A model generated the notes under the pieces. The model was not told the origin of the DNA. It made no database searches and saw only the letters and a program-made list of their open reading frames with translations. A DNA stretch of 6,690 nt from Lachnoclostridium sp. UBA933 (GTDB taxonomy: Bacteria > Bacillota > Clostridia > Lachnospirales > Lachnospiraceae): positions 18,099 to 24,788 of the forward strand of contig DBDL01000096.1 in the NCBI GenBank assembly GCA_002293545.1. The letters are read 5' to 3'. Of this stretch, positions 1 through 5,414 are shown piece after piece (position 1 is the stretch's first letter; the number at the start of each line of letters is the position of its first letter). The position numbers and the translations under genes are program-made.

Positions 1-215
1 CTTGCCGCCTGTGATAATTTTTTGTTTTTATCCCGCAGCAATTCTTCTTTTTCCACGCGGTAGGTATTATTCATCTGTCTTTTTACGTCGGCACGTCTTG
101 CTGAAAAGTCTTTTTCCAGAGAAGCTTCATATTCGCTAATGAGTGCTTCACTTTGGGTTCTTGCATCTTCGACCGCCGATTCATAAAAAAGTTCAAGTTT
201 ATCCTCTAATGTCAT
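1..215 (-). CDS. ntpE: V-type ATPase subunit E, N-terminal part (cut by window edge)
   Basis: Partial gene: 71 codons are visible from an ATG at 215 to the left edge. My translation starts MTLEDKLELFYESAVEDA and is a highly charged, Glu/Lys/Arg-rich helix with no membrane segment. Subunit E of V/A-type ATPases has such an N-terminal coiled coil; it pairs with subunit G/H to form the peripheral stalk that holds the A3B3 head against the membrane subunit I. The globular C-terminal domain lies outside the window. A GGAGG site 7 nt upstream of the ATG fixes the start, and the gene begins 42 nt after the subunit F stop. Assignment rests on coiled-coil composition plus position between F and the expected A gene. 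Any other coiled-coil stalk protein would look similar in isolation, but the context makes E by far the best call. Confidence 0.85.
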   Translation of the reverse strand, partial: MTLEDKLELFYESAVEDARTQSEALISEYEASLEKDFSARRADVKRQMNNTYRVEKEELLRDKNKKLSQAA

Positions 216-257
216 AATTAACCCTCCAAGCTTCCTGTGGTAAGCTCTGTGTATCTC

Positions 258-566
258 TTATAATTTAATACCAATTGCTTGGTTTACATAATCCATAATG
301 AAATCAGGCTTCCTTCCCGTTCCGTGACGGTCCGGAATTTCTACGATTAACGGTAATCTCCGGTTTAATTTCACATCGTCAATAATATCCGGAAATTCGC
401 GCCCGAACCGTTCGGTAATCAGTATGATCCCAATTTCTTTGTCGCCGATTGCTTTTTGTAATTGCTCACGCAGGTGTTCTTTTGAGTGAATGACCACACC
501 TTCCACACCGGCTAACTTCATACCGGTATAGGTATCGACATTGTCACTGATCAAAAACATTTTCAT
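258..566 (-). CDS. ntpG: V-type ATPase subunit F (central stalk)
   Basis: A 102-residue soluble protein, the usual length for subunit F of bacterial V/A-ATPases (called NtpG in Enterococcus). It has the small alternating alpha/beta fold expected of the family: an N-terminal beta strand MKMFLISD, a strand GIILITE at about residues 46-52, and PLIVEIPD at about 72-79, followed by a C-terminal helix that in the family inserts toward the catalytic head. Subunit F binds subunit D in the rotating central shaft and helps couple ATP turnover to ring rotation. Start: ATG at 566 follows a GAAAGGTG ribosome site about 11 nt upstream; the in-frame ATG at 560 is further from it and less likely. Unlike its neighbours it is preceded by a 100-nt spacer with repeats and hairpins, so its expression may differ from that of subunit K. 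Subunit E follows after 42 nt. Confidence 0.93.
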   Translation of the reverse strand: MKMFLISDNVDTYTGMKLAGVEGVVIHSKEHLREQLQKAIGDKEIGIILITERFGREFPDIIDDVKLNRRLPLIVEIPDRHGTGRKPDFIMDYVNQAIGIKL

Positions 567-617
567 CCTATCAGCCGCACCTTTCTACTCAATCGTATTA
601 TTTATTCTTTGTGGAAC

Positions 618-638
618 AAAGTTTGCAGAGCAAACTTT
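618..638 (-). other. Perfect 9-bp stem-loop in the K-F spacer
   Basis: AAAGTTTGC at 618-626 is the exact reverse complement of GCAAACTTT at 630-638, with a 3-nt loop. On the operon mRNA it lies 28 nt after the subunit K stop and about 50 nt before the subunit F start. A T-tract does not directly follow the stem on the minus strand, so it is not a standard intrinsic terminator. An alternative 5-bp stem (607-611 with 617-621) overlaps its foot. It could act as a barrier to 3' exonuclease and stabilise the upstream H-C-I-K message, but that role is inference. Confidence 0.7.
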
Positions 639-639
639 T

Positions 640-664
640 AGGTGCGCGATTCTCAGCCGCACCT
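640..664 (-). other. Second stem-loop directly after the subunit K stop
   Basis: AGGTGCG at 640-646 pairs with CGCACCT at 658-664 (7 bp, 11-nt loop). On the mRNA it begins 2 nt after the subunit K stop codon and is separated from the 9-bp hairpin by a single base, so the two could stack. Its 5' arm lies in the copy of the direct repeat that duplicates the F ribosome binding site, so the duplicate GAAAGGTG would be partly sequestered in the stem. No T-tract follows, so I do not call it a terminator. Confidence 0.55.
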
Positions 665-666
665 TT

Positions 667-1083
667 CTACCCAAGTATGGAAAAAGAAATCAGCAGTCCG
701 TAAAGTGCAATGGATTCAGCCAAAGCAACAAAAATCAAGGCTTTACCCATAATACTCGAATCCTCGCTTAATGCACCGAGTGCCGAGCTGGCGGCACTGG
801 CAACAGCAATACCGGCTCCGATACAAGACATGCCGGTCGATAATGCCGCCGCAAGAAATCTCCAGCTGTCACTCTGGGCTGCCTCCGCTGTTTCTTCCGC
901 CGCGCTGGCATTTCCGCTGAACAATAATATCCCTGCTGCCAAAAGCGTCCCGAAGAAAAACACCGTATTAAATCCCAATGCAATTTTTAAATTTCCCCGC
1001 TTTCTTTCACTTAAGTAATAATATGCCATCGGCAATACAATACTTAAGACCAAAATCACTCCGATTACCCATTTTGCTGTCAT
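667..1083 (-). CDS. ntpK: V-type ATPase subunit K (membrane rotor ring, c subunit)
   Basis: A 138-residue proteolipid with four predicted membrane helices: about 4-23, 34-56, 74-105 and 112-137. The second hairpin is the conserved rotor-ring part: a Gly/Ala-rich helix (LSTGMSCIGAGIAVASAA), a polar SED loop near 106-108, and a helix ending AESIALYG with the ion-carrying Glu at residue 123. The first hairpin lacks the Gly-rich pattern and any buried acidic residue, so each four-helix subunit appears to carry one ion site. Glu123, Ser124 and Tyr128 match the spacing of the Na+ ligands of Ilyobacter-type c subunits, but the position of the helix-1 Gln is Ala, so the coupling ion is unsettled. Start: ATG at 1083 has GGAGG 8 nt upstream; an ATG at 1098 has AGGAGG 12 nt upstream and would add MEDVI; the longest frame (ATG at 1131) has no ribosome site. 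Confidence 0.93.
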   Translation of the reverse strand: MTAKWVIGVILVLSIVLPMAYYYLSERKRGNLKIALGFNTVFFFGTLLAAGILLFSGNASAAEETAEAAQSDSWRFLAAALSTGMSCIGAGIAVASAASSALGALSEDSSIMGKALIFVALAESIALYGLLISFSILG

Positions 1084-1091
1084 AATAACAT

Positions 1092-1096
1092 CCTCC
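1092..1096 (-). promoter_or_regulatory. Ribosome binding site deciding the subunit K start
   Basis: GGAGG on the minus strand, 8 nt before the ATG at 1083. It overlaps the alternative ATG at 1098, which has its own AGGAGG at 1111-1116 with a looser 12-nt spacing. Two site/start pairs are therefore stacked within 35 nt; spacing and the hydrophobic start MTAKWVIG favour 1083. Confidence 0.6.
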
Positions 1097-1139
1097 ATTC
1101 TGCCTGTTCTCCTCCTGAGAAACAGCGGCACATAAATAT

Positions 1140-3050
1140 TTATTTTTTTTCTTGTCGAAACGGCTTAAATTCTTTTCCGCTTCCTTTATAAAATCGGCTG
1201 AACATTTCATAGTATTCCAGCCGGAGAACCTGGATCCCTACGACCAAACCTTCTAACCCCATTACGACTAAATTCCCGACAATGATTACGAGTATATTCG
1301 GATGACCGCTCTCCGCTTTTGCCAATGAGAATACGACGCCCATCATTCCGGCGTGGCTCAATGCAAATGCACCGACCCTGACAAAGGATATCGTATTGGT
1401 CGCATAACTCAGGACGACATCAAAGCCTTCTACGAGAGCCTCAATGAGGTACATACCAAAGCCGGTTCCCTCTTCCAATGCCCGTTTTTTCTCCAATATC
1501 CGCCCAAGCGGTTCTTTGAAAATGATTGCCAGAAGCGGAAGCCCAACCAGAATCCCAAGCAGGATCGTTCCCGGCAGGGGATACCCAAAATAGAAAAGCA
1601 ATACGGAAACAACTGCCGTTCCGTAACAAATCAGCCCTGATATTCCGCTCGGATCAAATAAAAGCGATTGTATATCATGCATTTTTATTGCATTGGCAAT
1701 ATGCAAAATCATGGAAACCAAAATCATAAACGCACCAAACCCTACGGAAAGCAACAGGGTGTTCATAATATTATCCATCGGCCGCATCCAGAATGCCGTT
1801 AGTATATGCTCATTACCGAATAGACTCCCATACATAAACCCAAAGAAAACCGACCATATTCCGGCAATCGAAACGACACCGGCGATCGCAAGGTTTTTTA
1901 TTTTATAAAGCAGAAATCCGGCGATTACCAATACCGCACCCTGTCCGACATCGCCGAACATGATTCCGAAAATCAATGTATAGGTCAGTGCAATAAACAG
2001 CGTTGGATCAATTTCAGTATATGCCGGCAAACCATACATTTTTACAAACATTTCAAAAGGCTTGAGAATTTTGAGGTTCTTCAGACTCGTCGGCGGCGTC
2101 ACCTCCAATTCATTCAGCCCGCTTTCCTCCATGCAAAAGACCTTGGGGTCTTCATCAATTTCTTCCATCAGTGCTTTTGATTCCTTTTGATTCATCCAGC
2201 CGCACAGAATATAAAAGGTACTCATTCCCGCATGTTCTCTTGTACAGGCTGCCATTTTACGTATTTCAAAATTATCGGAAAAATTCTTTAAGACATAATA
2301 GGATTCAATGATGTCGTTCTTAACTAATTTTAATCTCCGGGTGACTTTTGCCTCCACCGCTGCGATCTCGCTTTCCACACTGCCGATCTTATTCATCAAA
2401 TCCTCGTATGCTTCTTCCGGAGAACCCTCATATTCATCTGCAATGTAGAGCCGTTCAAAATGCAGTGAGCTGAAAATAGCATCGACACCCATCGCATCGT
2501 TTTTCGGAACAAAATAAATTCCCCAAACATATACATCATCTTTTTCACACTCATAAAAAATCGTATTTAATTTTTCATCCCCGTACCTTGCAAATTTTTG
2601 GTAGTATTCGTGTGCAATCCTGCCAAACCGAAACTTGATAAAATTGAACTTTAATATTTCCGATAAGTTATGCTGCAAATTCCGGAACGGTTTTATCTCG
2701 TCACGCAATTTCCCCAAATGCTTCAGGGATATGCCGAGCCGGTCTTTCTCCCGGATTGATTCCTGCACCGTATCATAAGCATTTTCTATAATTTGTATCG
2801 CGTCTACGATATCTTTGTCGCTCTCGCGTTCCTTTTCATTTCCCCCAATCATCCCCATAAGGTTCTCTGCTTTTACCAGATGTTCTTTATTGGGGTTGAT
2901 TTCTACAAATGGTCTGATATCGGGGACGCCGCTTAACTCGCTCATTGCATTTTCCAAATGGATCGAATGTTTCTGTAAATAATTTGTATTTACGCGATCG
3001 ATATCCTCCTTGGGTCCTGTAATTCGCAAAAACTTCATCTTCTCTACCAA
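1140..3050 (-). CDS. ntpI: V-type ATPase subunit I (membrane stator, a subunit)
   Basis: A 636-residue protein of the V-ATPase 116-kDa/subunit I family, full length for bacterial members. Residues 1-340 are a soluble, charged, coiled-coil-containing arm that bridges to the peripheral stalks. From about 350 the chain is a membrane domain with seven to eight helices (near 352-382, 387-411, 428-452, 470-490, 493-510, 552-577, 584-607). The helix SFVRVGAFALSHAG carries the family's essential arginine at Arg558, which faces the ring Glu of subunit K and separates the two ion half-channels. The conserved C-terminal block EGLVVGIQVLRLEYYEMFSRFY (600-621), with a second arginine at 610, and a closing GKEFKPF are intact. 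The start codon is TTG, chosen because AAGGAGGTGAT sits 7 nt upstream; ATG at 3038 (Met5) would be too far from it. It starts 16 nt after subunit C. Nothing suggests damage. Confidence 0.97.
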   Translation of the reverse strand: MVEKMKFLRITGPKEDIDRVNTNYLQKHSIHLENAMSELSGVPDIRPFVEINPNKEHLVKAENLMGMIGGNEKERESDKDIVDAIQIIENAYDTVQESIREKDRLGISLKHLGKLRDEIKPFRNLQHNLSEILKFNFIKFRFGRIAHEYYQKFARYGDEKLNTIFYECEKDDVYVWGIYFVPKNDAMGVDAIFSSLHFERLYIADEYEGSPEEAYEDLMNKIGSVESEIAAVEAKVTRRLKLVKNDIIESYYVLKNFSDNFEIRKMAACTREHAGMSTFYILCGWMNQKESKALMEEIDEDPKVFCMEESGLNELEVTPPTSLKNLKILKPFEMFVKMYGLPAYTEIDPTLFIALTYTLIFGIMFGDVGQGAVLVIAGFLLYKIKNLAIAGVVSIAGIWSVFFGFMYGSLFGNEHILTAFWMRPMDNIMNTLLLSVGFGAFMILVSMILHIANAIKMHDIQSLLFDPSGISGLICYGTAVVSVLLFYFGYPLPGTILLGILVGLPLLAIIFKEPLGRILEKKRALEEGTGFGMYLIEALVEGFDVVLSYATNTISFVRVGAFALSHAGMMGVVFSLAKAESGHPNILVIIVGNLVVMGLEGLVVGIQVLRLEYYEMFSRFYKGSGKEFKPFRQEKK

Positions 3051-3053
3051 AAT

Positions 3054-3064
3054 ATCACCTCCTT
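3054..3064 (-). promoter_or_regulatory. Near-ideal ribosome binding site for the TTG start of subunit I
   Basis: AAGGAGGTGAT on the minus strand is an 11-base match to the standard anti-Shine-Dalgarno complement, with 7 nt between GGAGG and the TTG at 3050. It begins 2 nt after the subunit C stop codon (3067-3069). It makes TTG, not the ATG 12 nt further on, the supported start. Confidence 0.8.
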
Positions 3065-3066
3065 AG

Positions 3067-4113
3067 CTAAAAATTCTTTAGTATTTCCATGCTTTGTTCT
3101 ATCGGCAGTTTATATCGTACACACTCAATAGCGGTGGTTAATTTGTCGATTTCCCGCTCCTTTTTCCGTAACAGATATAAAATAGGTATGATAGAAAATG
3201 CATATTTTTTGGCATATTTGTGATAGATTTTTTCAACATAACTGCGTTCACACTTCTCCACGTCTTCTTTTTTGATATTTTCTTCGGAAAATAATCTCCG
3301 GTAGGGGCCTTTATGAATCAATTCATTTAATGATGGTATGTTTTCCGTCATAACCATATCTGCCACCTGATTTTTTGACAGCTTATAATGAATCGGAATG
3401 ATTGATTTCAAAATCTTTCCCGTATCGGTGTCAAATGCCGTCTTAAAGCGGTATATCCATGATATATTCAACAAATCAATCTCTCTTCCGAATACCTCTT
3501 CAAAAGCTTTTCTTTCTCTGCCTTTCAGAACCTCCTCTTTTATTTTCCAAAGTCTTTTGTAATGAAAGATATCCAGTCTGGTTTCATAGTCAAAAAGCGT
3601 CGGATTGACAAGCTGGAAAACGTCATTGATGACAGAAAAATAACTGGTATTCTTAAGAACCTCCAGCAATCCTTCAATTGTATTTGCTTCCAGTGCCTTT
3701 TCCAAATCAATATCCGAGTGCTTACGGAAAAAGTCAATCGACAGTGATAAATCCGCTGTTACTTCTTCTTCTCTCATAATCCCCTGTAAGCACCTCTTTA
3801 ATACGGAAATTTCAAAACGGTAAAAATAAATACGAATGGTATTTCTTTGCCGTTTATTAGAAAAGCGATATAATTTTGCATAGATGAGCTCTAATAAATG
3901 TGCCAGCTCCCGTTCAATCAAACGGCGGGAGGAATTGGTATCCATTTCCCGGAGCAATTCCTTGTAACCCTTATGCTCTTTTAAGTAAGAAAGAATTTCA
4001 GGAACAGAGTTCATGCCGATCATTTTTTCAAAATCAAGGTCGCTCAGAATATATGCTTGAATCGCTCTTGCTTTTGTAACAAGTCCGCTGTCCTGCAATT
4101 GTTTTGTTATCAT
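3067..4113 (-). CDS. ntpC: V-type ATPase subunit C (rotor cap, subunit d-like)
   Basis: A 348-residue soluble, mostly helical protein rich in charged residues and with no membrane span, the size and composition of V/A-ATPase subunit C (the bacterial counterpart of eukaryotic subunit d). In the family this funnel-shaped protein sits on the membrane ring of K subunits and receives the D-F shaft, so it links rotation of the shaft to the ring. Visible family traits are an N-terminal VTKARAIQAYILSDLDFEKM segment, repeated helix pairs, and a C-terminal helix with YLLRKKEREIDKLTTAIECVRYKLP, the typical ending of the group (motif of the form L.KK..EI.NL..I...K). Start: ATG at 4113, 29 nt after the G/H stop; its only ribosome site, AAAGGA, is 13 nt upstream, rather distant, so translation may be weak or coupled. 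No alternative start looks better. Followed after 16 nt by subunit I. Confidence 0.92.
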   Translation of the reverse strand: MITKQLQDSGLVTKARAIQAYILSDLDFEKMIGMNSVPEILSYLKEHKGYKELLREMDTNSSRRLIERELAHLLELIYAKLYRFSNKRQRNTIRIYFYRFEISVLKRCLQGIMREEEVTADLSLSIDFFRKHSDIDLEKALEANTIEGLLEVLKNTSYFSVINDVFQLVNPTLFDYETRLDIFHYKRLWKIKEEVLKGRERKAFEEVFGREIDLLNISWIYRFKTAFDTDTGKILKSIIPIHYKLSKNQVADMVMTENIPSLNELIHKGPYRRLFSEENIKKEDVEKCERSYVEKIYHKYAKKYAFSIIPILYLLRKKEREIDKLTTAIECVRYKLPIEQSMEILKNF

Positions 4114-4142
4114 GATATCAACTTAATCCTTTCCGGATCGGC

Positions 4143-4451
4143 TTAACCCGTTATCTTATTAAACAAATCATCTACCATTTTTTCTCTCTCAAAATAAAAG
4201 TGCGTTTCAACGGCACTCAATTGTTCATTACTCTTTTTATATACCGCATCAATCTCCGGCTGTGTTTCTTTCTCTAAGCTGATCTGTAATGCGGTTAAAT
4301 TTTTACGATTCTCTTCTTTTAACTTTTCTTCTAATTCTGCAAGCTCTTCTTTCTTTTTTCTCTCGATTTCTACCTTACCCGAAATTGAATTGTCAATTAC
4401 ACTATTTGCTTTTTTCTCAATTTCCGCAAGTTTTTCAATAATATCCTGCAT
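4143..4451 (-). CDS. ntpH: V-type ATPase peripheral-stalk subunit G/H
   Basis: A 102-residue, almost entirely helical protein, dominated by Glu and Lys with a heptad-like pattern from about residue 5 to 60 (ELAELEEKLKEENRK) and no membrane segment. This is the usual size and make-up of the small stalk subunit G/H, which forms a heterodimeric coiled coil with subunit E and ties the catalytic head to subunit I. The name varies between systems (NtpF in Enterococcus, subunit G or H elsewhere), so the symbol is a convenience. ATG at 4451 follows GAGGTG by 7 nt. It is the first gene of the operon as seen here: upstream is a 143-bp spacer shared with the divergent trmB. Coiled coils carry little family signature, so the call depends on being directly upstream of C, I and K. 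Confidence 0.85.
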   Translation of the reverse strand: MQDIIEKLAEIEKKANSVIDNSISGKVEIERKKKEELAELEEKLKEENRKNLTALQISLEKETQPEIDAVYKKSNEQLSAVETHFYFEREKMVDDLFNKITG

Positions 4452-4494
4452 CGTATTTCACCTCATTTATAAATTAACAAGCTAAACGCCCTAC

Positions 4495-4532
4495 TAATAC
4501 TATACTCCTTTTTTTTAATTTTGCTAGTATTA
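4495..4532. repeat. Inverted repeat in the divergent ATPase-trmB promoter region
   Basis: TAATACTA at 4495-4502 and its exact reverse complement TAGTATTA at 4525-4532, separated by 22 bp, so the arm centres are 30 bp apart (about three helix turns). On the minus strand the left arm overlaps a -10-like TATAGT (4504-4499) that could serve the ATPase operon, and the right arm overlaps the poorly conserved -35 position for it. A two-site operator is possible. In this very AT-rich stretch an 8-bp match could also arise by chance. Confidence 0.35.
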
Positions 4533-4541
4533 TTTTTTTTA

Positions 4542-4570
4542 TTTTCATTTTTCACCGCAGATGTTATAAT
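4542..4570 (+). promoter_or_regulatory. Extended -10 promoter of trmB
   Basis: TATAAT at 4565-4570 preceded by TGT (4562-4564), i.e. a full TGnTATAAT extended -10. The best -35 is TTTTCA at 4542-4547 with a 17-bp spacer, a 4/6 match to TTGACA. Transcription would start near 4577, only about 18 nt before the trmB ATG, leaving just room for the AAAGGAGGT ribosome site at 4582-4590. Confidence 0.75.
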
Positions 4571-4594
4571 ATCAATGATAAAAAGGAGGTCCTT

Positions 4595-5233
4595 ATGCGT
4601 CTGCGTAATATAACCGGTTCAAGAGAATTTATTGCCGCTAACCCCTATGTCATCGGGGAACCCGAAAAATTAAAGGGTGAATGGAAGCGATTTTTTTCCA
4701 ATGATAATCCCATCAATATAGAAATCGGAATGGGAAAGGGAAAATTTATTCACGAGCTTGCCGTCAGGAATCCAAATATAAATTACATCGGGATTGAAAA
4801 ATATTCCAGTGTTCTGTACCGTGCAATTGAAAAACGGACATCTCTTGTTTTGGACAACTTATTTTTTCTTCGTCTTGATGCGGAGATACTGCCTGCGGTA
4901 TTTGCTGAAGATGAAATCGGAAGAATATACCTGAACTTTTCCGACCCCTGGCCGAAAGACCGTCATGCCAAGCGCAGACTGACGTCGCCGCTTTTTTTTA
5001 ACATCTATCATCAGATATTAAATGATACCGGCAGTGTCATTTTCAAAACAGACAACCGCACCCTGTTTGACTATTCCATCCGTTCGGTTACAGAAACACC
5101 GCCTTGGAAACTAAGGGATATCACATATGATTTACATAACAGTCCCTATGCCGGTGAAAATATTTTAACGGAATATGAAACCCGTTTTGCCGGTATGGGA
5201 TTGCCAATCCACAAATTTGTGGCATTCCGTTAA
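4595..5233 (+). CDS. trmB: tRNA (guanine-N7)-methyltransferase TrmB
   Basis: A 212-residue class I methyltransferase that uses S-adenosylmethionine to methylate N7 of guanosine 46 in the variable loop of tRNAs. All hallmarks of the family are present in order: the SAM-binding loop EIGMGKGKF (43-51), the acidic end of strand 2 in IGIEKY (65-70), the LRLDA segment with Asp95, the catalytic/tRNA-binding signature FSDPWPKDRHAKRR (115-128), FKTDN (150-154), and the C-terminal TEYETRF (192-198). Length is typical of the single-subunit bacterial enzyme. Start: ATG at 4595 lies 4 nt after a strong AAAGGAGGT. It has its own promoter and is divergent from the ATPase operon; a small ORF follows after 43 nt. 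No missing residue or damage is seen. Confidence 0.97.
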   Translation: MRLRNITGSREFIAANPYVIGEPEKLKGEWKRFFSNDNPINIEIGMGKGKFIHELAVRNPNINYIGIEKYSSVLYRAIEKRTSLVLDNLFFLRLDAEILPAVFAEDEIGRIYLNFSDPWPKDRHAKRRLTSPLFFNIYHQILNDTGSVIFKTDNRTLFDYSIRSVTETPPWKLRDITYDLHNSPYAGENILTEYETRFAGMGLPIHKFVAFR

Positions 5234-5276
5234 TTCGTACATATACTTATACTAATAAATGATTATGGGGTTTTCT

Positions 5277-5414
5277 ATGGCTTCAATAAAAGACTCATTG
5301 TCTAAGCACTCGGCAAAAAATGCGTCACTCAATCAAAAATCCCTCCGTCTTCTTTCCTCCCTCCGTGATGTGATGCGGCTCTTACGGATTGATGAAAACG
5401 GGAAACGGAAATAA
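5277..5414 (+). CDS. Small basic protein of unknown function (45 aa)
   Basis: A 45-codon ORF 43 nt after trmB, on the same strand. I do not recognise it. The product is basic (11 Lys/Arg against 4 Asp/Glu), Ser-rich at the N-terminus, with a likely amphipathic helix from about residue 20 to 38 (KSLRLLSSLRDVMRLLRID) and a charged tail ending NGKRK. It has no signal peptide, membrane segment or Cys/His metal site. Start ATG at 5277 has GGGG 6 nt upstream; in-frame ATGs at 5259 and 5265 have no ribosome site. TATACT motifs near 5242 and 5248 lack a good -35, so read-through from trmB is the likelier transcription route. The TAA (5412-5414) directly abuts the stop codon of the convergent membrane-protein gene. 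The spacer would be empty otherwise, and the codons look ordinary for this genome, but a chance ORF of this length cannot be excluded. Confidence 0.5.
   Translation: MASIKDSLSKHSAKNASLNQKSLRLLSSLRDVMRLLRIDENGKRK

Larger units (their letters stand above)
571..670. repeat. 18-bp direct repeat flanking the K-F intercistronic insert
   Basis: The 18-mer TCAGCCGCACCTTTCTAC occurs exactly at 571-588 and again at 653-670, a period of 82 bp. Allowing one mismatch, the match runs 4 bases further (CAA after the mismatch). On the transcribed strand one copy contains the subunit K stop codon and the other contains the ribosome binding site of subunit F. Deleting one 82-bp unit would leave the K stop about 18 nt from the F ATG, which matches the tight spacing elsewhere in the operon. 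I infer a local tandem duplication or insertion of a short element; the sequence alone does not show which. Confidence 0.85.

Noticed and set aside
607..638. Intrinsic terminator after subunit K
   Set aside because: The 9-bp stem is convincing but has no T-tract after it on the minus strand; on the plus strand the four T's follow no gene that needs ending.
571..670. CRISPR array or true transposon from the direct repeats
   Set aside because: Only two copies, no further spacers, no transposase and no terminal inverted repeats at the unit edges.
541..771. Plus-strand ORF of 76 codons across the K-F spacer
   Set aside because: Lies antisense to F and K and runs through the repeat and hairpins; no ribosome site and no recognisable protein features.
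710..1018. Plus-strand ORF of 102 codons opposite subunit K
   Set aside because: Antisense shadow of a well-supported membrane protein; Ala-rich composition mirrors the K codons, with no ribosome site or family features.
1353..1908. Several overlapping ORFs of 60-95 codons on both strands within subunit I
   Set aside because: All are out-of-frame or antisense readings of the conserved membrane domain of subunit I.
4499..4532. Defined -35/-10 promoter for the ATPase operon on the minus strand (TATAGT with a 17-18 bp spacer)
   Set aside because: The -10 is acceptable, but the -35 candidates (TAGCAA or CTAGCA) match only 3 of 6 positions; too weak to list as a feature.
4495..4540. Terminator on the plus strand (inverted arms followed by T-run at 4533-4540)
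   Set aside because: The loop would be 22 nt, the stem is nearly all A/T, and no plus-strand gene ends upstream.
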